64,000 bases of DNA from positions 65,212,288 to 65,276,287 of the forward strand of contig NC_045446.1 of assembly GCF_002776525.5 (NCBI RefSeq). Reading direction: 5' to 3'. The translations under genes and the position numbers were made by a program. The notes below the pieces were generated by a model. The model did no database searches. It saw only the letters and a list, made by a program, of their open reading frames with translations, and was not told where the DNA came from. This document shows positions 46,147 to 57,189 of the stretch, in pieces (within the stretch, counting starts at the first letter, position 1; each line of letters starts with the position of its first letter). Source of the DNA: Piliocolobus tephrosceles. Taxonomy: Eukaryota; Chordata; Mammalia; Primates; Cercopithecidae.

Positions 46147-48348
46147 TTGTAAAAACTACAGCTTAATCAAATACTCCAATTACTCAAATACAGTCTGTTT
46201 TATGGTCAGTGTTGCTGTGATTCGCAAAGAGTGAGACTGTAGCAATTGGGTAGGGGATATAGGGGAAGAGCCAGAGGAATTGAGGATGCTTGACTCTCCA
46301 GGCTCCTCTGAAACACATCCCACCCTATCCTCCACATTCTCCCACTTGATAAAGGTGGCAGTGCCGTTAATTATGAAGCCAGCCCAATGTTTAATGTTGA
46401 AATCCCAGAGTTAGCAGTGGAAGTGGCAATATGCAATGGCAGATTAGGAAAGACAGGGATCTGCTCCCCCATTATCTTGTTCCCCTACCCACAGTACTCT
46501 ATTCTGCGTCAGGGCCTGAGGATCAGTCATTAAACAAAGGATAACAGGTATGGAAGGAGCAAGGGTTTAGTTTAGGGGGTTGACACTAAGTAAAAGTAAT
46601 CTTGGGGTTTCTCCACTGTGGACCAAGAACAACTCTGAAAAATCAGCATTCTTCCTGATGGTCCAACTGTCCCCTCTACCGAATTATACTTCTAGAGATG
46701 AGCAATACAAATTCTGTGTTAGCCTTTTTAGATTATGGTTTTAAGGACTTGAAAGTTCAAAATATGACTTTTTCTAGACTGGTGACTACTTGAAAACCCT
46801 AATGCCTACTACAATCATCATATTATCTCAGCTCAGTGAAGTCTTGACTCCTAGGTTTGGTAGCCCAAGACCAAGACAGCTGGTTCATTTTCAAATCAGA
46901 CAGGCTGTGTGGTTTTGGAATCAAGTATACTCAGTGACTAGCTGTCAAGTTAACTGTTGAGGGTCATTGAGGGGGCCCAAGAGTGAGGCACCTCTCTTCC
47001 CCACTTCAGTTCTGAATGAACTGTGGGTCTGAACAAAAGCATCAGCAGAAGGCATGTAAATATCACTAGGTTGAAGGACATGGCATATATCCGAGAGCAT
47101 GGGACTTCTTCAAACGAAACCCCAAAATTAGAGAGATTCCTGCCCAGCCCTAGGCATTTTAGAACCACCCCAAATATCCCTGTGTGAGAAAAAGTCTCTA
47201 TAAAATGCCCAAATGGAGGAGCAGAGGAGCATGTAAGGGCAGAAGCAAGGGAGAAGAGAGAAGTTATGCTAAGCTTATTCAGATTAGTCTTCCCAAGCAG
47301 ACTTTAGGTTAAGTCATCCTAAATGTCCCAGGATACTGTGGCCAATGGGACCAGTCAAAAGCTTTCCGTGAACTGAATTCCCTCCACATGGAAGAAACAT
47401 CAGGAAGAATCATTTCCTCAGTGCTGGCCATTTCTTTTTGAGCTATTCAGTACTTGTATATGGGGGATGCTGTAACTTGTTGGTTGACTAATGGGTTTTT
47501 TATTTTAGTTGTTCTCAGTGCTATTGAGGAGTCAACTGAATTATTTCAGGTACTTGTTGCTACAATAGGAGAGAAAATATCACTATGTTGGTAAAAGAAG
47601 GGTTTTACATTTCAAATCTCTTCTTGGGAGCATTGTTGACACATGGACAGATTTAATTGCACATAGATAAGACATACATAACAAATGTTCCATTTTGTTC
47701 CCCAACCCATTCTTTCTACTTTGGGAGAAAGAGCTAACCTTGCAACTGGTTGTGTGTCACATTGGGAAATTGACATGTATAACTGCCTAATGGCCGAGTA
47801 TTTTGGGGGGGTTTCAATGAGTACTTCTTGGTCATAGTAAAGAATATGGCAAAGGAAGCTTGGAAATCGTATCAGGCAAGACAGAGAGACAGTTCTGAAG
47901 TCTGAGACAATCTATTATTAAACCTAAGGTTACAGTTTTGCCCAAGTTTACTCCTAGTCATTGTAATATTCCAGGAGGACTACTGTTTTATAGGATAAGA
48001 GATCTGTGTTTGAGTCTTGGCTCTAGCATTGACTTGCTGTGTGACATTGGGCAAGGGTGTTATGAGCCTCAGTTTTCATAACTATAAAATGGGAAGGATA
48101 AAACTAGATGATCTGTTTTTTCCAGCCCTGATATTCTGGGACTCCTCATTCTAACCAAAAGGTTCTCAAATGTCTCCCAGTGATGATGGGAGTGAAAACC
48201 ATTCCGCTCCCTGTGAGACACTATGATACAACCAACATTTCACTCTGTCATTCTCATGAGGCATAAGCTCCCTTGTACAGGATCTTATTGTGCATGGACC
48301 ATATAAAACTACAACCAAGAATACATATGTAATTGAAAAGGAAAGTTT
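46147..48348. other. no gene seen; unique sequence with one MIR
   Basis: About 2.2 kb without a coding region that I recognise. A MIR lies at 47990-48120. A G-run at about 47805 and short frames carry no known motif. Confidence 0.4.
47990..48120 (+). repeat. MIR
   Basis: Clear MIR core: GACTTGCTGTGTGACATTGG, then GCAAGGGTG, then CCTCAGTTTTCATAACTATA. Confidence 0.8.
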
Positions 48349-48645
48349 GGCTGGGCACGGTGGCTCACGCCTGTAATCCCAGCACTTTGGGAGGATGAGG
48401 CAGGTGGATCACCTGAGGTCAGGAGTTCAAGACCAGCCTAGCCAACATAGTGAAACCCTGTCTCTACTAAAAATACAAAAATTAGCCAGGCGTGGTGGTG
48501 GGTGCCTGTAATCCCAGCTACTAGGGAGGCTGAGGCAGGAGAATTGCTTGAATCTGGGAAGCAGAGATTGCAGTGATTTGAGATTGCACCACTGCACTCC
48601 AGCCTGGGCAACAGAATGAGATTGCATCTCAAAACAAAAAAAAAA
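48349..48645 (+). mobile_element. AluS-like element (first arm of inverted pair)
   Basis: Full-length Alu. Its A tail runs into a 15-base G run at 48646-48660. Confidence 0.92.
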
Positions 48646-48660
48646 GGGGGGGGGGGGGGG
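48646..48660 (+). repeat. poly-G run (15 G)
   Basis: Uninterrupted G15 directly after an Alu A tail. Confidence 0.95.
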
Positions 48661-48699
48661 AAAGAGAGGAAAATTTTTAACAAATTGGCTTTCCCCATA

Positions 48700-48965
48700 T
48701 TTTTTTTTTTTTTTTTTTTTTTTTGACAGGGTCTCACTTTGTCCCCCAGATTGGAGTGCAGTGGCATGATCTCGGCTTGCTGCAACTTCCACCTCCAGGG
48801 CTCAAGCAATTCTCCTACCTCAGCCTCCTGAGTAGCTGGGACTACAGGCACGTGCTGCCATGCCCGGCTATTTTTTGTATTTTTTATAGAGACGGGGTTT
48901 CACCATGTGCCCAGGCTCCTCTCAAACTCCTCAGCTCAGGTGGTCTACCCATCTCAACCTCTTTC
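48700..48965 (-). mobile_element. Alu element, 5' truncated (second arm of inverted pair)
   Basis: T run at 48701-48724, then complement Alu sequence, stopping before the Alu 5' end. It faces the Alu at 48349 tail to tail with about 55 bp between. Confidence 0.9.
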
Positions 48966-49345
48966 ACATTTTCCAATTAATATATATTTGATATTTATGT
49001 ATTCCTATCTCCACCACTAACATGTTATATAGCATATCCTAACAGGTGTAATTCTGGCTAAGAGAGTGTTCTGGAAGGAAATGAAGAGACTAGTTATTTG
49101 GTCTGTCCTACCATGGGCATCAAACTATTAAGAGTGACAGTCAGATGTTTCCACTTCATGCAGAAATCTGTTTATGATACTTGGGTTAATTCCTTAACGG
49201 ATACATTAAAAAGCTAATTTGAAGTTTAGCTTGGGAATAATTGAACCCAAACTCTGAACTGAGAATTATATGTAGTTTATTATACTATTGACATAAACAT
49301 AAAACTATGCCACAAAACCTAAAGGAAATACTAATTGCAACTTAC
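48966..49345. other. no gene seen; AT-rich unique sequence
   Basis: Nothing recognised. Confidence 0.4.
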
Positions 49346-49346
49346 A

Positions 49347-49650
49347 GCCAGGCACCTGGAATCCTAGCATTTTGGTACGCCAAGGTGGGAGGATGGCTGG
49401 AGACCATGAGTTCAAGACCAGCCTGGACAACATAAAGAGACCCCATCTCTACAAAAATAAAAATAAGAAAATTAGCCAGGCATGGTGGTGCATGCCTGTG
49501 GTTCCAGCTACGTGGGAGGCTGAGATGGGAAGGTCAGTTGAGCCCAGGAGTTTGAGGTTACAATGAGCTATAATCACACCCCTGTACTCAAGCCTGGGTG
49601 ATAGAGTGAGACCCTGTCTCTAATAATAATAATAATAATAATAATAATTG
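49347..49650 (+). mobile_element. AluJ-like element with (AAT)n tail
   Basis: Diverged Alu missing part of the first box. The tail is (TAA)n at 49621-49648. Confidence 0.88.
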
Positions 49651-50055
49651 CAATTTCCTCTAAGAATGACCAAGAATCCATGGCTCTAACTAAGAAAGTC
49701 TTTGATCTTAGACTCACCTGTGTTCCTCATCTCTCACAGAGTCTGGTTCTACAAATGTCATAGGCTTGTTGCTCATGGGTCTGCAAGATGTCATTTCCTC
49801 ATATGAATACCCTTATTAATGGAGTTTGTGAAAAATTCTCATTTCTTATCCACTTTTTCAGGGTCCGGCTAAGTGCCGAGGCTTTCTCACAGATTTACTT
49901 CCCTACAAGATGCACCACAGAGTGCCAGCTTCCTGCTGTGTGCTCTCTTGGCAATGTTGTTCCTTTCTGCCTGATTGGGACACACTGCAGCTCTGTCCAT
50001 CCTCACTCTGATCCTTGTGTGATTTCTAAGAAGAAATGAGATCTAAACTCCTTTA

Positions 50056-50548
50056 GCAGTGTAGCAGGACAAGCCACCGACAAAATTCCTTAGACACCAG
50101 ATTAAAGAAGGAAGAGGTTTATTCGGCTGGAAGTGTCAACAGACTTGTGTCTTAAGAGCTGAGCTCCTTGAAAAAGAAATTCTTGGCCTTTTTAGAATTG
50201 TAAGAAGGCTTACAATTCTAAGGGGTCCAGGTGAAAAGGTCGTGATAAATCAAGCAAGCATGGGGAACGTGACTGGGGGCTACGTGCATCAGCTAACAGA
50301 ACAGAAAGTTTTGCAATGCTTTTTCATACAATGTCTGGAATTTAAAGATAACACAACTAGTTTAGGTCAGGGGTTGATGTTATTACTATTAATTTTTTAA
50401 CTCCTAGGGCTGGGTGGTGGTGGTGCCAAGGTTGTCTGGCTATTTATCTTACTTTTGTTTCTTTCCAACTTTTTGCTTTCTCTCTTTCTTCCTGTCTTGT
50501 GAACTAGGCAAGGTGGAGGGGAGGAAGGCAGCAGTAGTAGTGGCCTCT
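50056..50548 (-). mobile_element. LTR-like element, antisense, family unassigned
   Basis: Minus-strand features fit the R/U5 end of an ERV LTR: AATAAA in complement at 50118-50123, then the sequence ends CTTGTCCTGCTAC at about 50056. A perfect 13-bp hairpin lies at 50192-50221, about 70 bp upstream of the signal. An Alu at 50550 truncates or interrupts its 5' side. Confidence 0.65.
50192..50221. repeat. perfect 13-bp hairpin in LTR
   Basis: TTAGAATTGTAAG (50192-50204), loop AAGG, then CTTACAATTCTAA (50209-50221). Confidence 0.95.
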
Positions 50549-50549
50549 T

Positions 50550-50841
50550 TTTTTTTTTGAGATGGAGTTTTGCTCATGTTGCTCAGGCTGGAGTGCAGTG
50601 GCGCAATCTCAGTTCACTGCAACCTCCACTTCCCAGGTTCAAGCGATTCTCCTGTCTCAGCCTCCTGAGTAGCTGGGGTTAAAGGTGCCCGCCACCACAC
50701 CCAGCTAATTTTTGTATTTTTACTAGAGATGGGGTTTCACCATGTTGGCCAGGCTAGTCTCAAATTCCTGACCTCGAGTGATCTGCCCACCTTGGCCTCC
50801 CCAAGTGCTGAGATTACAAGCATGAGCCACCGTGCCTGTTC
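50550..50841 (-). mobile_element. AluS-like element
   Basis: Complement Alu from a short T run to CACCGTGCC. Confidence 0.9.
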
Positions 50842-51285
50842 ATAAGCATCCTATCTTGATGGTCATTCAGACTAAAGATGCATCCTTCCAACTGGGCAGG
50901 AACATGGACAGTGTTACCACTCCCTGGCTGGAGCAGCTAGTGGCTACCCAATCTTTCCAAGCCCCCCAACCCTCCACTGCCCATGTTGCTGATACATGAG
51001 TACTTGCTAACAAATAAGTGATACTCAATGCCAAAAATATAAGAACTTACAGGAGAAAGTGTTAACATTGAATGAAATGCTAACTTCTGAGCTCCTTCAG
51101 CCCCTTTTGCTTCTCTTTGTCCTATCACCAGATGTTTTTTTCTCTCTGGGTCTGACTCCTACACGCAACTATAGATGCCTCCAGGGAAACAATTTGTGTC
51201 TGGTTCATTTCTGTCTCTAGCACCCAATAAGAATTTTTATGAATGACTGAATGATAAAATTTTATTCATTACATTAATGACGGAT
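50842..51285. other. no gene seen; unique sequence
   Basis: Nothing recognised apart from short chance frames. Confidence 0.4.
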
Positions 51286-51298
51286 GAAAATTGTGAAG

Positions 51299-51644
51299 CC
51301 GGCCAGGCGTGGTGGCTCACGCATGTAATCCCAGCACTTTGGGAGGCCAAGGTGGGCAGATCACCTGAGGTCAGGAGGTCAAGACCAGCCTGGCCAAGAT
51401 GGTGAAACCCCATCTCAATTAAAAACACAAAAATTAACTGGGTGTAGTGGCGAGTGCCTGTAATCCCAACTACTCGGGAGGCTGAGGCAGTAGAATCACT
51501 TGAACCCAAGAGGCAGAGTTTTCAATAGTTTTCAGTGAGCCAAGATCGCACTGCTACACTCCAGTCTGGGCGACAGAGTGAGACTCTGTCTCAAAAAAAA
51601 AAAAAAAAAAAAAAAAAAAAGAAAGAAAGAAAAGAAAAAGAAAA
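51299..51644 (+). mobile_element. AluS-like element
   Basis: Both arms with a long A/GAAA tail. Perfect 13-bp target-site duplication GAAAATTGTGAAG at 51286-51298 and 51645-51657. A 10-bp internal duplication (AGTTTTCAAT/AGTTTTCAGT) lies at about 51519-51535. Confidence 0.93.
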
Positions 51645-51949
51645 GAAAATTGTGAAGTCTTCAATTATTCTACAGTACTATTGGGAAAACTTCCTGATCC
51701 AGTATTTGAGAACCAGATTATAGCTGTCTGCTCAACTAAACAAAACCAAATCAGATTGCTGTAATTCATTTAAAAATATTTATTGAGTTGTTCTTCTTAG
51801 CTAGGTGCTGTCACTGGTATCCTGGGAGCTGAATTAGTTGGATCTAGGGATCTAGGGCCCTCAGAACACCCTGGCTCCTGGGGATATGCGATCTTGGTGA
51901 TGGCTGCTTTGATATCCCTGTTCCTCAGCATGCAGATGAGAACAGATGT

Positions 51950-52022
51950 GAGAATGGCATGGCATATACAGGGATGGAAGGAGGTATTAAAAAAAAGAAG
52001 AAGAAGAAGAAGAGAATGGCAT
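51950..52022 (+). mobile_element. 51-bp A-tailed micro-insert with 11-bp target-site duplication
   Basis: GAGAATGGCAT occurs at 51950-51960 and 52012-52022. Between them are 28 bases of foreign sequence and an A-rich tail of A8 plus GAA units. Copies 1 and 2 have a single GAGAATGGCA here and no insert. It fits a severely 5'-truncated L1-mobilised retroposition whose source I cannot identify. Confidence 0.85.
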
Positions 52023-52770
52023 GTACTACATTGCCCATGATGTGGAAGTTGAGGGGCAGGTCAGCCCTGTAGGCCACATAGGCTATGGCAATGGATGAGT
52101 AGTAGGTGCCCACCACCAGGAGTTGGGAGCCACAGGTGGAGAAGGCTTTGGAGTGCCCTTCTCAAGAGTTGATGTGAAGCACTGAGGCCAGGATGTGGGA
52201 ATAGGAGAGAAGCACCAGGAGAAGGGGGAGGAAGGACACCACCATGGCGATGCAGAAGCCCATGAGGGTCTGGGGGATAGTGTCAGAGCAGGAGGCCTGG
52301 ACCACAGCCAAGTGGTCGCAGAAGCAGTGGTAGATGCGGGCAATGCTGTCAAATGCCATCTGGGAGGTCTGTACCACTGCTGGGATGTGCAGGAGGAGGG
52401 CAGTGAGCCAGGCACTGGTTGCAAAAACAGCGTTGGTCTGTGGGGTCATGAGGACAGGATAGTGCAGTGGGCAGCAGGTAGCCACATAGCAGTCATAGGC
52501 CATGACCACCAGGATGAAGGCTTCTGAGCAGGAGAAGTTGTGGAACAGGTACATCTGCAGGAAGCAGGCAGGGAAGCTGAGGAAGTGGTCCCCAAGCAAG
52601 AATAGGGACAGCATCTTGGGGATGGTGACTGTAATGGAGAGGATGTCCAGGGCTGAGAGGTTTATCAGGAAGAAGTACATGGGCTTGTGGAGGCTGGGCT
52701 CTGCCATCACAACAACCAGGATAAGGGCATAACCCACCAGGATAAGCAGATAGATTAAGAAGAAAATCAA

Positions 52771-53050
52771 GGCCAGGCATGGTGGCTCACACCTGTAATC
52801 CCAGAACTTTGGGAGGCCAAGGCAGGCAGATCATTTGAGGCCAGAAGTTCAATACCAGCCTGGCCAACATTGTAAAAGCCCATCTGTACTAAAAATACAA
52901 AAATTAGCCAGGCGTGGTGGCAGGTGCCTGTAATCCCAGCTACTCCAGAGGCTGAGGTGGGAGGATTACTTGAACCCAGGAGGCAGAGGTTGCAGTGAGC
53001 AGAGATTGTACCATTACACTCCAGCCTGGGCAACAAGAGCGAAACTCCAT
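52771..53050 (+). mobile_element. AluS-like element inserted in OR2AT copy 3
   Basis: GGCCAGGCATGG start with both arms. GAAAATCA is duplicated on either side of the element and its tail (about 52762-52769 and 53255-53262). It lies antisense to the receptor. Confidence 0.92.
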
Positions 53051-53056
53051 CAAAAA

Positions 53057-53088
<32 letters not shown>

Positions 53089-53257
53089 AAGAAGGAAGGA
53101 AGGAAGAAAGGAAGAAAGGAAGGAAGGAAGGAAGGAAAGAAACAAAGAAAGAAAGAAAGAAAAAGAAAGAAAGAAAGAAGAAAAAAAGAAAGAGAAAGAG
53201 GAAGAGGAAGGAAGGAAGGAAAGAAAAGAAAAGAAGAAAAGAGGAAAGAAAAAAGAA
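53051..53257 (+). repeat. purine-rich Alu-tail microsatellite
   Basis: About 200 bases of nearly pure A and G (GAAA, GGAA and GA units) within the pseudogene. It creates spurious Lys/Glu-rich (+) and Phe/Ser/Leu-rich (-) frames. Confidence 0.93.
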
Positions 53258-53738
53258 AATCACAAAGATGGGGGTTGGGGGAAGAGGTACTCTGGCAGAG
53301 AGGGAATGCTGACCAGGCAGAAGACAGGCTAGGAGTCCTCTGATCCATTACAGGCTGTGGCCCCCACAGTGGGTCAAAGCTGGATGTCTGTAGATACACA
53401 CTGGGAACATCTGGAAACCAGAACAATCAAGGAAACATTCACTAGAACATGTATCTTTTTCCTTTCCAACTATGGATCTCAGTCCCAACACTTTCCTTGT
53501 GCCAGGAATTGTATTGCACAATTAAGATTTCTGGAGTGGTGAGACGTCTAACAGCAATGGCAGAAAGAGCTGGTCCTGTTTTGCGGGGAAGAGAGGTAGA
53601 CACAAACACCTAAGAACTGTCAAAGAGAAGGAGCAACACTTACAAAGAACTGGGACCACTGTTAGCAGCTTCAGGGGCCCAGAGATCAGTCCCACATATG
53701 GAAGAAGTTTCTTACCATTAGAATGACCCCATAATGAA

Positions 53739-54017
53739 GGCCGGGCGCGGTGGGCTCATGCCTGTAATTCCAGCACTTTGGGAGGCCAAGGTAGGCAGAT
53801 CACCAGAGTTCAGGAGTTTGAAAACCAGCCTAGACAACATGGTAAAACCCTGTCTCTACTAAAAATGCAAAAATTAGCCGGGTGTGGTGGCACATGCCTG
53901 TAGTCCCAGCTACTCAGGAGGCTGAGGCAGAATAACTTGAATTCCACAGGCGGAGTTTGCAGTGAGCTGAGATTGCACCACTGCACTCCAGTCTGGGCAA
54001 CAGAGTGAGACCCTGAA
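53739..54017 (+). mobile_element. Alu element
   Basis: GGCCGGGCGCGG start. CCATAATG is repeated before it and after its tail (about 53729 and 54223). Confidence 0.9.
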
Positions 54018-54218
54018 AAAAAAAAAAGAAAAAGAAAGAGAGAGAGAGAGAAAGAAAGGAAGGAAGGAAGGAAGGAAGGAAGGAAGGAAGGAAGGAAGGG
54101 AGAGAGAAAGAAAAGAAAGGAAGGAAGGAAGGAAGGAAGGAAGGAAGGAAGGAAGGAAGGAAGGAAGGAAGGAGGGAAGGAAGGAAGGAGGGAAGGACCA
54201 AAAAAAAAAAAAAAAAAG
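54018..54218 (+). repeat. (GGAA)n/(GA)n purine-rich Alu-tail microsatellite
   Basis: About 200 bases of nearly pure purine, mostly GGAA units, ending in an A run. Confidence 0.95.
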
Positions 54219-54409
54219 ACTCCATAATGCAAAAACAGGCTTGATAATTAGTGAAGTCCATGTAACTAGAGGTTGTAAGGCTGAGGTCTTTGTCTGGAAT
54301 GCTACAGAGATTTAATATTTGGATAGCAGCTAGATTCCTTTAAGTAACTTTCTAACCCAAGATTCATTTTTTCTAAAAATAATAATAATAACATATGAAT
54401 AAGATTGTA

Positions 54410-54697
54410 GCCAGGCATGGTGGCTCACACCTGTAATCCCAACACTTTTGGAGGCTAAAGCCAGAGGATTGCTTGAGGCCAGGAGTTTGAGACCAGCCAG
54501 GCAACACAGGAAGACCCCTTTTCTACAAAAAGTCAAAAAAGTTAGTCAGGCATTGTGACATGCACCCGTAATCGTAACTACTCCAGATGTTAAGGTAAGC
54601 ATAGTAGTGTGAGGCTACAGTGAGCCATGATCACGCCACTGCTCTCCAAGCTGGGCAACAGACCAAGACCTTATCTTACAAAAATTAAAAAATAAGA
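54410..54697 (+). mobile_element. AluJ-like element
   Basis: Both arms, many substitutions, short A-rich tail. Confidence 0.87.
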
Positions 54698-55720
54698 TTA
54701 CAATGTTGGTGGGCAAATTTAACCTATTGGAGAGAAAAAATCTGAGAGGCATCTGCTTGTGTTCAAGTGCCAATTAAAAAATCAAGTAGCTCTTTTATTA
54801 GTTCGAGTAGCTCCTTTAAGGATGTCTGGTTTTTAGCCCAGTTCCCACTAGCACAGGTGAAGTAATCTTCTAGGTATGGTAATGTTGATGAATACACTTA
54901 CCAGGTTTTGCCCACTCTAAGCACCAGGATCTTGACTGTAGTCATTTGACATAAGCCCATCTAGTCCAGCTATGCCTGCATGATTCCTGAATGGGGTTCT
55001 TTATCTCGGGACCTTGTGAAGACAGCAGAATCACCGGTTGCGAGTGAGTAAAGCTAAACCCTGGAGTGAAAACTGTGTCATTTATTCTAAGGTTCCCCTG
55101 ACACTGTGTTCCTCTGAGTCTGGAGGATTGTCAGGGGCCACTGATAAAGACTCCTAGCTCATGAACTCTAGGGAGCTTCTGGGAAACCTTCTTTGGGGAT
55201 AACCGAAACAATGACTTCTGTGGTGCTCTGGATTCCATTCCTCTTCTATGCCCCGCTCCATTCTCATCTCACTCTATCTGGGATGGAATGTTATGTCTGA
55301 ATCAGTGCCCTTTGTTTTAGTCTCTCCATTTCCATTCACATGAGAATTCCTTTTCTGTGATATCTTTCTCTTTAGTGGCTTCCTCCAAGAAGCACTACAA
55401 AATGTTGTCTGCTTACCCCAGAAATAGCTTCCTTTTCTGTGTGCCTGTGCAGGGGCTTGCTCTGTCTGTCTCCGTCTAACCTGGGTGCCCTAGGATCTGT
55501 CTTTGTATCCTTTCTCTTTGTCGTATCATATGGTGACCAACCATATTGATTTGCCCTGAACTGTCCTGGTTTTAGTACTGAAAGTCCGAAGTCCTGTGAA
55601 ACTCCTCTGTTGGTCACTTTCAGAGGGCAGAGATATTGTATATGCCTTTGATAGAAGAAGTTATTTCCTGAATGGAACCGAAGTTGAAAATAAATTCACT
55701 CCCTGTTAAGATAAAGCAGA
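54698..55720. other. no gene seen; part of duplication flank 3
   Basis: Unique-looking sequence with no recognised coding region. Confidence 0.4.
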
Positions 55721-55723
55721 CCT

Positions 55724-55880
55724 GGGTTGGGTGTGGTGGCTCAAGCCTGTAATCCCAACATTTTGGGAAGTCGAGGCAGATGGATCACTTGAGATCAAGA
55801 GTTCAAGACCAGCCTAGCCAACATAGCGAGACCCTGTTTCTACAAAAAATAAAAATAATTTTAAAATACATTTTTTTTAA
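55724..55880 (+). mobile_element. Alu left-arm fragment
   Basis: Left arm from GGGTTGGGTGTGGTGGC to the A-rich linker. The right arm is absent. Confidence 0.82.
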
Positions 55881-57189
55881 AGCTGAAAGGAGAGCTGACC
55901 TTGGTCAAGGCTACACAGAGAGCTAGTGGCAGAGCCACACCAGAAGCCAGATGTCTGCTCCCTGTTCAGGGCTCCCAGGTGTCCTCTATGGGAGGGTCCC
56001 TGAAGCTTGCCCGTCTGGCAGCCCAGACAATGCTGGGAGCTATCCATGTTCACATCTGCTTCCCTCACCAGACTACGGGTTCCCTGGGGTCTGGGATGTG
56101 TTCTGACCCCTCTTTTACAAAACCAGCATATCAGTGGGGTCTGGGCACCTGACATCCCAGTTTTCCACAGGCAGACTGGACCATGACTGTCCTGACAACC
56201 TCAGGGCTTCCTGTCCAGTGCTGCTACAGAATCAGACAACACTGGGCTCTATAGAGAGCTCCTAGTCCAGCTCCTGTATTGCTGCTGATAGGCAGGGGGA
56301 GGCCCAGAGGGGGTTCTGACCCAGCCACAGTCACACAGATGGTAAACCAGCAGCATAGCCTGCACACCCGGAATGCTCTAAATCAGAGCACAAAGAGTTT
56401 GGCTCAGATCCCTTCTCTTAGAGCCCCTCTCCTAGCGGGATGAGGGTCCCTAACGCCCACCTCCCCAAACACTGTCTTCCCAGAGCCTAGCCCCTCCTTG
56501 ACTATGACAGGCTTTGGGCATTTCACATTCAGCTTTCATACCAGAGACCTCTGCAGGTCGGCCCAGCTCATCTGCCCAACCCAGGCCATGCCAGCTGCTC
56601 CTTCCTCTCCCCAAGCCAGTGCTGCCTCAGTGGGAAGAACCAGGTTGGAGCTGAGCCTATCCCATTAAACCCCCAAGCTCTACCCCTTCTTGGCCTGCTG
56701 AGGCCTTGACCCCCAGAGGTTCCCTTTTACTGGGGCCCTGAATAATATTTTCTGGGGACCCCCATGTGGCTGGTTAGCAGTTACCATGGGCTTTGCTGAT
56801 AATTAGAACAACAAGATTAATAGTGCTCAGTGGGACACAGAACTTTATGGTCTATGAGGACTTTCCCACGTATGGAGCAACTATTGGTATCCATATGTGA
56901 CAGATGAGGAAACAAGCTCAGAGGTGAAAGGGATTGCCCAAAGTCACACAGCAATCCAAAGACAAGGCAGATTTCCTAACTCTCACTCCAGCCTCTGCAC
57001 CAACTAATGACACAAATGACAAAGTTTGTGAAAATTTTCCATGTAAATGTAAAATGCTGTGCTATTGGCTGCTGGGATCCTTCAAGTGTATTGAAGCTGG
57101 AGGAACAAGCGTGACAGAACAGAGAGCCACCCAGTCTCCCAAATCTGCACTCTTGCCCTCTCTTGCTCACTCTTGATCGTTCTTAGAGG

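Larger units (their letters stand above)
51850..53367 (-). pseudogene. olfactory receptor OR2AT-family pseudogene, copy 3
   Basis: The third family-2 receptor copy is decayed. The position matching the start codon (53365-53367) reads GTG, and an in-frame stop follows about 14 codons later. An Alu with a long purine tail (52771-53257) interrupts the start of TM1. From 52770 to 52162 an open stretch of about 200 codons shows LHKPMYFF, MAYDCY (the DRY arginine is replaced by Cys) and the EC2 CDHLA segment. It then meets a stop in the IC3 region (HINS-stop) where copies 1 and 2 continue. TM6-TM7 sequence resumes (LLVVGTYYSSIAIAYVAYRA) but is broken by a 51-bp retroposed insert (51961-52011) and by a deletion of about 7 bp that removes the NPxxY region. 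The C-terminus is recognisable to about 51853. No receptor can be made. Confidence 0.93.
53368..57060. repeat. tandem duplication unit 3, noncoding flank
   Basis: The 5'-side flank of OR2AT copy 3. The first 80 bases match the leader regions of copies 1 and 2 (ACTGGGAACATCTGGAAACC). 56640-56980 matches the ends of flanks 1 and 2 (CCATTAAACCC near 56670 and 8040, GGGCTTTGCTGATA near 56790 and 32755). Alus and purine tracts are inserted. No exon recognised. Confidence 0.7.

Noticed and set aside
52767..53426. 219-codon minus-strand ORF rich in Ser, Phe and Leu
   Set aside because: It reads through an Alu and its purine-rich tail in complement, with a scrap of receptor 5' sequence at the end. 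Low-complexity artefact.
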